From QQUD01 sp039029915 (GTDB taxonomy: Bacteria; Chloroflexota; Anaerolineae; Promineifilales; Promineifilaceae): a DNA stretch of 9,181 nt. Where the stretch lies: the NCBI GenBank assembly GCA_039029915.1, contig JBCCFD010000339.1:1-9181 (forward strand), written 5' to 3'. A program made the translations under genes and the position numbers. The notes below the pieces were generated by a model. The model had not been told where the DNA came from. It did not search any database and saw only the letters and a list, made by a program, of their open reading frames with translations. Shown here one piece after another: positions 1 through 7,400 of the stretch (positions are counted from its first letter, which is position 1; each line of letters opens with the position of its first letter).

Positions 1-3
1 GGT

Positions 4-23
4 AATTTAAGGAGAATTTAAGG
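4..23. repeat. Direct repeat AATTTAAGG, two copies with an 11-bp period
   Basis: AATTTAAGG occurs at 4-12 and again at 15-23. An 11-bp period (one helical turn) with a TTAAGG core is the geometry of tandem half-sites bound by OmpR/PhoB-type regulators. The site would lie upstream of a leftward gene outside the window if one exists there. With only two short AT-rich copies, chance is quite possible. Confidence 0.3.
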
Positions 24-94
24 TTTTCCGTAAAGAAGTTAAAGCAAGGAATAGATGAAATCTAATATACTCAAATTATTCACGACATAGCGAG

Positions 95-193
95 AGCGAA
101 TGGATGATTTGATGATATTTCTAACTGCTTCGATCTTGCTCCTATGTTCCTAATCCCAGTTTGACGCTCACCGTCGTCTATCATCCATTCGCT
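95..193. repeat. 14-bp perfect inverted repeat, 71-bp interior, just downstream of the peptidase-like gene
   Basis: The left arm is AGCGAATGGATGAT at 95-108 and the right arm ATCATCCATTCGCT at 180-193; they are exact reverse complements. The arm nearest the gene lies 8 nt beyond its stop codon (202-204), so a leftward transcript would carry both arms in its 3' untranslated region. No T-run follows the distal arm on the minus strand, so it is not a standard intrinsic terminator. I see no target-site duplication around the arms. It could be a 3'-end structure, a dispersed intergenic repeat or a small MITE-like remnant. Confidence 0.6.
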
Positions 194-201
194 TCTTGCA
201 C

Positions 202-3200
202 TTAATCCCTCCCGTTTATCAAAGGTAAAAAGAGCAAAAATTCAGTGGCTTCCGCTTGGGAAAAGGCCGTGCCATAATCTAAACCATAAGCCACATTCCC
301 ACTGGAATCTACCGCTTGGACAAGGAATTCTATTTCCTTATCAGCCTCAATCGCGCCATAGGCATACTCCTCGACAGGATCGTACGTTAGCTCCAGCAGT
401 TGCCACTCATAGCTATCGATTTCACGATAAAGTACGACAACTCGGCTAATATCCCCTTCATCCTCGGTGACAATCACCTCAAAGAAGATTTGAGTGCCAT
501 ATCGCTCGGTATAAATATCCCAAATGCTGGGGGCAATATAATCATCACTTTCAAAGTCAGCATGATACACAATCAAATCAAGATTGGTGTAGAGACGTTG
601 GGTTCCCGTTAATCCCCCCGTGCCTTCATCAGCCAAAAATTGGCCGGGTGTGACAATCAATTTTTCGTTTGTATCGCCGTCAATGGTTAAAAAGCGATTG
701 ATTGAAGCAGGCAGTGAGGGATACCAAAAATCGATGTCAAAAGCTGGCTCTTGCTCGATATATTGCTCATCCGTAATGAGCTGAGAGACAGCAGGGTTGA
801 AATCTTGAACATCCGTAAAGATACCACCAACGAATAAAACACCGTGGGCTAACTGGCCATCCTGTTCAATTTCAATATCCAAACGAGGTTGAGTCGGTCG
901 CCCAGCTGATACATAAATGTCTGCGTCATCATTGACGAGGGCGTAATACGAGCCAACCCCGTCTACTGTCTCTAGCGTGTAGTCAAAGTCGAGCGAAACG
1001 GCCGTTTGTGTGTTGTCGCCGTTTGAAGCTGTGGCCATAATGTGGGTTGCGTGCGTTGATGCATTGGTTGTCGTGACCGGCATGTTGATTCTAAGCATCG
1101 GCAGCCCGTATAGCGTCATCTCCTCCAGCACTTTCTCATCATAGTTGCTAAAAGTACCGCCTGCGAGGCTGTTGAAATACCCGTGTTTTGCCATCAGTAA
1201 CGCATTGCCAACCGTTTGAGGGCCTTCACTCCAATCGCCTAACGCCGCCGTAAAGTTAGACATCAGCAGTTCTGAATATGCCACCAAGTCAGAATCTCCA
1301 TAAGCGTAGCCGGTACTGCCAATGAAGGTAGCCTGCTGTGCGTTAAACGCTTGGCTCCAATCACGGGCATGACCGGCATTTTGTGCTAGGTCGTCTGGCA
1401 TATTCAGACCTGCATGACATCCCACCGAAAATACAAGGGTGCTTGAAAAGTCGGGTGTGTTTATGACCTGCGTGGCAAACACTTCCGTTGGATTATTTGG
1501 ATACATGCTGTAGTGTGAAAAGTGAGAGTTTAAAGAAGTGAGTCCCGGCCCTTCAATTCGACCGAAGAAGTTGTTATTAAAGTCACTCGCTGTCCAATTG
1601 TCATCGATCATCGTGGTAAGGCTCGTAATCCCAGAAGCGGTCAAGGTTTGACTAATCTCATTGGCTTGGTCGATCAGGAAATCATACCCTGTCAAAAAGG
1701 CATCCTGAGGATTTTGAACCGGATTGGCTATGAAGTCATCAATCATACCGGCAATTTCGGACGGTTGTTCGACCAGACGCCCAATGGCCACCTGAGGTAG
1801 ATAAAACTCTCTGTTGCCGTAGGGAAGCGGTAAAAGCCCGGCGTAATAATCATCACTTAAGAAGTAGTAGTAGCTAAAGGCGCCAGCCAGTTGGTCTGTG
1901 TGGGCCTCATTGGCGTAGTTGCGCTGGTTGGCAATAAGCGCCTCATCCCGCAGACGGCGGTGTGGAATGACCCGGTCTTCGCCAACGAGCACCATGTATT
2001 GCACATTCGGATAGGCGGGTGCCAGACTGTAAATGAGCGATTTGATATGTTGAGCGACAAAGTTGGCGGCTAAAGGATTGGTTGGATCGGCGTCCCAAAC
2101 GCTGTACGCATTGGCAAACCCATCATAATCTTTGAGGTCGATGACGACCCCGTTTACCTGCGGATGCGCGGCCAGCTGGTTGACTTTTGTTAAAAGCTGA
2201 GAATTGGTGATCGTGTCAGCTCCAGTATAAAGTGCGTTCATGCGGTCGGAATTGATGAAGATGATGCTGTTAACGGCCGTGTCGGTTAGCGGCGTCGTGT
2301 AAGTCAAAGGCACCGTTCCGAAAATTGGATTAAACAACGAAGCGGGGGATTGAATCGCTACGTTGACGTTAAAGGTTGACCCTAATGCTTCATCTACCTG
2401 AGGCACCACGGCGAGGTAATACGTGCCGGCCAGCTCATGCACATCATAAATAATTTGCTCTGGCACATTGCCTGGTCTGACTGAAAGAGCAACCAAAGTG
2501 CCCGTGCCGTCAATTTGGCCGATGTTCGACATTTGGCCGATGTTCGACATTTGGCCGATGTTTGACATTTGGCCTAGTTCGTTCAGTTCGCCCATATCCG
2601 TTAAATCACCGATGTTCGACATCTGGCCGATGTTTGACATTTGGCCGATGTTTGACATTTGGCCGATGTTCGACATCTGGCCGATGTTCGACATTTGACC
2701 CAAATCACGAATCTGGCCTGTTTCTTCATCCACTTCGGGGGCAAATAGATATAGATTGAAATCAGCCGATAAGCCTGAAAGGGTTGCTGTGAGCGTCGAT
2801 CCCATTTCTTCAACGTCAAATTGATACCATTGGGCGGCTTTCCCACCATCAATGGTGCCGGTTGCGCTGGTGCCGGGGATGAGTTCAACGGCCGTATACC
2901 GGAAACTTTCCCCGTCAATGGGGCGATCTCTTACAAAGACATCTTCCTTGTTGTTTGTGTCACCAGGAACAAGGTTTGTGGCATTAGACTGGAAAGAAAT
3001 AGAACGCCCTTCGGCTGAAATCGTGGCGTAAGCGGACCAGAAGTTGGCCTCTTCATCGTTTGCTCCGACAGAAATACGTTCAATTTTGCCAGTGCTCACT
3101 TCAAAAGCGAAGACGTCCTTTTCGTTATTATTGTCGTTTTGCACCAAGTTGCTGGCGTATGAGGTGAAGACAATCCATTCGCCGTTGGCGGAGATTCTTG

Positions 3201-4323
3201 GTTTCATGGAGTGCTCGTTGGTTTGACCAAAATCTGCCGTTTGAGACACTAGAATCGTTTCCCCACTAAAGCGATCGTGCAGGAAAATATCTACTTTGTT
3301 GTTTTGGTCTTCATCCACTAAATCCTCGGCAACACTTTCAAAAACAACGAATTGACCGTTGGCTGAAATATCTGGATTATATGAGGCGCCACCGAAGGGC
3401 TGACCGCCATCTGTTCGGATTGAAATGAGTTCGACAACGCCGGTATCACGGTCAAATAGATAGATGTCGTCATGGGTGTTAGTGTCAAAATTAGCAAGGT
3501 GGGCAGCTGATTCGAAGACCACAAAACGGCCGTCTACGGAAATTTGAGGGTTGTGTGACGGTTGAATTTGTTGAAAAATGCCATTTCTGAGGGAGACTCT
3601 TTCGGTATATTGGTCAATGACATCGTAAACAAAAATATCGGTTGTGTTATTGGTGTCATCTTCGACGAGGTTGGTTGCATCAGAGGCGAACGCAATAAAA
3701 CGGCCGTCTCCCGACACCGAAGGGCTAAATGATGGACCGTTCGCTTCCATGAAGTCAAAACCAATTGAGACAAGAATCGGCTCGTCATCACCCGTCATCA
3801 TATGATGATCGTACAAATAAATATCTGAATGGCTGAATGTTTGTGGAATGGAGAGTAAATTAGACGCTGGGCTTTCATAAACAATGAAGTTGCCATCTGC
3901 TGAAATGTCAGGGTCAACAGAATCAGCATTAGGTTGAGCGCTATAGTATCCTAGCGACACTTGAATGATCTCATTGGTTTGTCGGTCTATTCGGTAGATT
4001 TGATCGTGCGCTGAAGTGGGTGTTGTTATCAAGTTGGTGCCGTTGGAAACAAATGTGACAAAATGACCATTTTCGGAGATAGCCCCTTCTCTTGAGTCTC
4101 CATCGACATCACCCCCGCTCATCGAATTTGAAAGTTTAATTGTGTTTGCACTCGGTGTTGGCTGTGGGCTTAAATAGGCCGTGTTTGCCTCTGTTTGCTT
4201 AACAATTGAGAAAAGAAAAACAAAGGCCACCGTGACCATTGCGGATAGTATCAAGGTTCGTTGGACTGGTTTTTTCCAAGCAACCATTATTTTGGGATTG
4301 AAACTACCAAACCATTTTTTCAT
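202..4323 (-). CDS. Exported multidomain protein: TolB-like (PD40) propeller, PPC-like domain with GQMSNI repeats, C25-type cysteine peptidase-like domain
   Basis: The product has 1373 residues. Start: the codon directly before this ATG is an in-frame TAA, so the ORF cannot extend upstream; an AAGG lies about 10 nt before it. Residues 1-22 are basic and 23-41 hydrophobic, a signal peptide or N-terminal anchor. Residues ~79-468 hold seven repeats of the type P-x-I-S-x-D-G-x-F-V-x-F-x-S, each followed by a D-x-N-rich turn and DIF-x-x-D; this fits a complete seven-bladed TolB-like propeller. Residues ~476-650 resemble a PPC domain, with a hexapeptide array at 536-607 in one loop. Residues ~685-1080 resemble peptidase family C25 (gingipain, caspase fold): VLVGEDRVIP, a SDDYYAGL segment, SVGCHAG with candidate nucleophile Cys969, and His934/His937 ahead of it. 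Residues ~1085-1358 are beta-rich and unassigned. The tail is FLLFLPLINGRD. Inferred role: a secreted or surface-bound peptidase or binding protein; substrate unknown. The domain calls are by motif; activity is not shown. Confidence 0.85.
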   Translation of the reverse strand: MKKWFGSFNPKIMVAWKKPVQRTLILSAMVTVAFVFLFSIVKQTEANTAYLSPQPTPSANTIKLSNSMSGGDVDGDSREGAISENGHFVTFVSNGTNLITTPTSAHDQIYRIDRQTNEIIQVSLGYYSAQPNADSVDPDISADGNFIVYESPASNLLSIPQTFSHSDIYLYDHHMMTGDDEPILVSIGFDFMEANGPSFSPSVSGDGRFIAFASDATNLVEDDTNNTTDIFVYDVIDQYTERVSLRNGIFQQIQPSHNPQISVDGRFVVFESAAHLANFDTNTHDDIYLFDRDTGVVELISIRTDGGQPFGGASYNPDISANGQFVVFESVAEDLVDEDQNNKVDIFLHDRFSGETILVSQTADFGQTNEHSMKPRISANGEWIVFTSYASNLVQNDNNNEKDVFAFEVSTGKIERISVGANDEEANFWSAYATISAEGRSISFQSNATNLVPGDTNNKEDVFVRDRPIDGESFRYTAVELIPGTSATGTIDGGKAAQWYQFDVEEMGSTLTATLSGLSADFNLYLFAPEVDEETGQIRDLGQMSNIGQMSNIGQMSNIGQMSNIGQMSNIGDLTDMGELNELGQMSNIGQMSNIGQMSNIGQIDGTGTLVALSVRPGNVPEQIIYDVHELAGTYYLAVVPQVDEALGSTFNVNVAIQSPASLFNPIFGTVPLTYTTPLTDTAVNSIIFINSDRMNALYTGADTITNSQLLTKVNQLAAHPQVNGVVIDLKDYDGFANAYSVWDADPTNPLAANFVAQHIKSLIYSLAPAYPNVQYMVLVGEDRVIPHRRLRDEALIANQRNYANEAHTDQLAGAFSYYYFLSDDYYAGLLPLPYGNREFYLPQVAIGRLVEQPSEIAGMIDDFIANPVQNPQDAFLTGYDFLIDQANEISQTLTASGITSLTTMIDDNWTASDFNNNFFGRIEGPGLTSLNSHFSHYSMYPNNPTEVFATQVINTPDFSSTLVFSVGCHAGLNMPDDLAQNAGHARDWSQAFNAQQATFIGSTGYAYGDSDLVAYSELLMSNFTAALGDWSEGPQTVGNALLMAKHGYFNSLAGGTFSNYDEKVLEEMTLYGLPMLRINMPVTTTNASTHATHIMATASNGDNTQTAVSLDFDYTLETVDGVGSYYALVNDDADIYVSAGRPTQPRLDIEIEQDGQLAHGVLFVGGIFTDVQDFNPAVSQLITDEQYIEQEPAFDIDFWYPSLPASINRFLTIDGDTNEKLIVTPGQFLADEGTGGLTGTQRLYTNLDLIVYHADFESDDYIAPSIWDIYTERYGTQIFFEVIVTEDEGDISRVVVLYREIDSYEWQLLELTYDPVEEYAYGAIEADKEIEFLVQAVDSSGNVAYGLDYGTAFSQAEATEFLLFLPLINGRD
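2521..2718 (-). repeat. 18-bp in-frame tandem repeat encoding GQMSNI hexapeptides
   Basis: Eleven consecutive 18-nt units are visible, with a partial twelfth at 2503-2520 (GQIDGT). Read on the minus strand they are GQIRDL, GQMSNI five times, GDLTDM, GELNEL and GQMSNI three times. The eight GQMSNI units differ from each other only at synonymous third positions (TCG/TCA, CAA/CAG, GGC/GGT). The array (residues 536-607) sits in a loop of the PPC-like domain, between the strand ending in LYLFAPE and the later strands that end in GTYYLAVV. The plus strand of this stretch is open too, but only because of the repeat. The period of six with a regular Gly and a hydrophobic residue could suit a solenoid or beta-roll; that is inference. 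Confidence 0.95.
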
Positions 4324-4383
4324 TTATATTTTGCCTTGTTTGCTTACTAGTATCTAAAGGGGTATTGCTCACCCACCCATAAG

Positions 4384-4413
4384 ATAAGAAATATTTGCCC
4401 GCTTGCCTGTCAC
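4384..4413 (-). promoter_or_regulatory. Weak candidate promoter for the peptidase-like gene
   Basis: On the minus strand GTGACA (4408-4413) and TCTTAT (4384-4389) resemble -35 and -10 hexamers and are 18 bp apart. They lie in the 102-nt spacer between the cyclase stop and the ATG at 4323, leaving roughly a 55-nt leader. The -10 match is only 4 of 6. The alternative is read-through from the cyclase gene, since no clear terminator lies between the two genes. Confidence 0.2.
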
Positions 4414-4425
4414 CCAATTGTCATT

Positions 4426-7400
4426 TTAGGACTCTTTTGCTATTTGCTGATTGAACTGAATAACGGCCGTTAAATCCATTTTGGCATCAAGTGACTCAAA
4501 CACGGACTGCGCTTTTTCTAGGAGCGGATTTATGCGTTTAGATGATTTTTGAGCATGCCAAATGGTTTTGGCCAAAGTAAAACGACTTTTAGCAAGCTCG
4601 TACTCTTCACCAACGGCTTCAAGACGCGTAATGCTTTGCTCCAGCTCTTGAATCGCTAAGCTCGCCTGCGATTGGTCCAGCAGAATTTCAGCTTTAACAC
4701 GCTGACTACACCCCATTTCCCCTTGATTATCCTGCTCTTTAGCTAGGTCAAACGCTTGATTGATGATAGATTCTGCCTCAGCTAAATTATCAGCTAACAT
4801 ATGCGCCTTAGCCTGATGGCGCATCATTTCAGGCAAAAAGTCACGAGAGCCAGCTTGTTCAAATTGGTCCGCACTTCTGCTCAAATGATTGAGGGCTACC
4901 GCTGGTTTCTGAAGGCGACAATACGTTGAGCCTAAATTCATCTCAAAAACGCCGATCATCCAAGCCGAGCCACCAATTTGGTGGGCTAACTCAACACCCT
5001 CTTTGTAAAACGAAAGCGCATCGTCCAGTTGACCCTGATTAAGCGCAATGCCGCCCAGATTATTGACCGCCATGATGCGGTTATAGGTATCACTAATTTG
5101 CCCAAACATTTCCAGTGCCTGCCGATAGTGGAAATCTGCTTCGGTCCATCGCCCTAAATTAAAACAAGCATTCGCGATTAGATTGTGAGAAGTGGCTTGA
5201 CCTGAAATGTCACCCGCCTGCTTATAAAGGTCAAAAGCCGTGCGAAAATGAAGAATCGCTTTTTGGCTATCGCTTCGTAAGTAGGTGATGCCTAACAAAT
5301 TGTTGGCCCGAGCGAGGGCGGTTACTTCATTTTGCTGCTTGGCGAGGTCGAGGACGGTGTGGCAGTAGCTGAGCGCATCTTCATAATTGCCCTGCCGAAT
5401 ATGGATGAGTCCGGCTAGCAGCATGATTTGTGGCACATCAGCCGTCTCAACCTGCTGCGTCAAACCTCTCTCGATCCATTTAAACGCCTCATCATATTCA
5501 CCCCGCAGTTCGTGCAGTCGAGTGCGCCAGCGGCAAATCGCCACATAGGCACTGCTGTCGTTGAGGCTTTCAACCAGGTTTTCAGCCAGTTCGAGATGAT
5601 TCGTTGCCTCGTCATACTGGTCGGTGGTGATATAAATTTGACCCAGCGAAAGATGGATATTGAGCCGTTGAACGGCCGTTTCTGAGTCTGGAAGCTTCTT
5701 GGCACTATCTAACGCTTTTAGATAGTGGGCAATCGCCTCCTCATTGGCAAATAATGTCATAGCGTGCTCCCCAGTTTTTATTTGATACAACATGGCTCTT
5801 GGCCAGTCTCCCCCAGTGTAAGCATGATGAGCAATCAGGGGGGTAAGATTTTCAACGTCTCCCCAGCCCTGCTGGCGACCTTTTTCTAAATATTGGGCAA
5901 TCAAGCGATGATATTGCGTTCTCGCTTTGACCGATTGACTTCGATAAGCCACCTCTTGCAGTAAGGAATGGATAAAACTGTAAACAAGTTCAGGCTGCCG
6001 CTGATTTTCTTCAATCATTTTTACAAGCTGAAGCTGAGTCAGCGGTTCGTTTAAATTTTGATGACGAGAGGGGGCTGTGACCTCATCGAGCACATCGATA
6101 GGAAAGGTGCGTCCAATTACAGAAGCGACTTGAATTGACCAGCGGCACGTTTCTTCCAGCCGGTCTAGCCGAGCCATCAGCACTCCTTCTAGCGTATCGG
6201 GAACCGAATGCGTCGCCTGCCGGTCTAATTGCCAATTTCCCTGCTCATCCTTTTGCAGAAAACCGTCATTAATTAACGACCGAATTACCTCTTCCAAATA
6301 AAGCGGGTTCCCCTCGGCGCGATTCAAGACGAGGGTTGATATTTGTGGTAGATGATGGTCAACATCCAGCAGATTGGACAACATTTGGGCAGAGGCTTTT
6401 TGGGTTAACCCCGCAAGCTGAATGCCGCTGTAGTTGTTTTCTGGCTCATCTTGCAGTGTATTGTGTAGTGTCCAGCAACCTTTTTGCCTTTCTGGTCGAA
6501 AGAGGAGGACCCAAAGCAGGGGCAATTCATTTGAAAGTGGGTGTAAATAGGTTAAAAGCGTGTGCGACGCTTTATCCATCCACTGCAAATCATCAATAAT
6601 AATAAGCAACGGCCGTTTTTCTGCAGCCCCTTTAATAAAAGCGGCCAAAGCCACAAAGGTGCGCTGACGCAACCCTTCACCATCTAGATAATTGATCTTT
6701 TCTTGCTCTATCTGTGACAGAGGGAGATTGAGAAAGTTGGCGAGATAAGGTCGTTCTTCGGCACTTTTTTGAGGGGTCCAAATTGAATCTAATTTTTGCT
6801 GAAATAAAGTGAGCGATTGCGCCTCGGTATGTTCGTGAGAAATGTGGCAGAGCTGGCGCAGGAGCTCTTGCATACTGCTATAGGAGACCGTTTCGGCATA
6901 GGAAAGACAGCGCACACTCACCTTTTGAGCATCGAGTGAGATTGATTTGATTGCGTCAGAAAACAACCTTGTTTTGCCTACACCAGCGTCCCCGATGATA
7001 GAAAGAATGCCTCCTTGCCCTGATTGAAACTGCTGCAGCTTGTTTTGTAGCAATCTGGATTCTTCATGGCGTCCCACCAGCTCGGATGCCATGCCGGTAA
7101 GACCGCGAAGTTGTTGAGCTGTGGTGTGAACCGCCGTTAATTCAAAAATGGGAACCGGTTTTGACTTTCCTTTTAAATGAACTTCTCCGTGCTGTTGAAA
7201 TACGCCAATTTTCTGGATGCGCCGTTTGACGTTGGGTGAGATGATAATTTGATTCATCGCCGCTTGGGACATGAGCCGAGCGGCTAAATTAACTTGGTCT
7301 CCCATCACGGTATATTCATGACGCCATGTCGCGCCCACAAATCCAGCAAAAACAGACCCAAAGCTAATGCCAATTCGCTGTGAGAGCTTTAAATTTGGTA

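Larger units (their letters stand above)
1..201. other. Noncoding region downstream of the peptidase-like gene
   Basis: No convincing ORF is seen on either strand. The region holds the 14-bp inverted repeat (95-193) and the AATTTAAGG direct repeat (4-23). The minus-strand stretch around 60-80 is AT-rich (TATATTAG), but no well-placed -35/-10 pair is evident. No clear intrinsic terminator for the gene ending at 202 can be recognised. Confidence 0.6.

Noticed and set aside
202..246. LPXTG-type sortase signal at the end of the peptidase-like protein
   Set aside because: The tail is FLPLINGRD: no LPXTG, no following membrane helix with basic tail in the usual order.
2468..2698. Plus-strand ORF encoding repeated MFDIWP units
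   Set aside because: It is the reverse complement of the 18-bp hexapeptide array, which stays open in several frames because the period is a multiple of three. The minus-strand frame is continuous with a 1373-residue multidomain protein.
2601..2918. Minus-strand 105-residue ORF with Cys/Ser-rich repeats in another frame
   Set aside because: It overlaps the PPC-like domain in a shifted frame and owes its length to the same tandem repeat; no recognisable domain.
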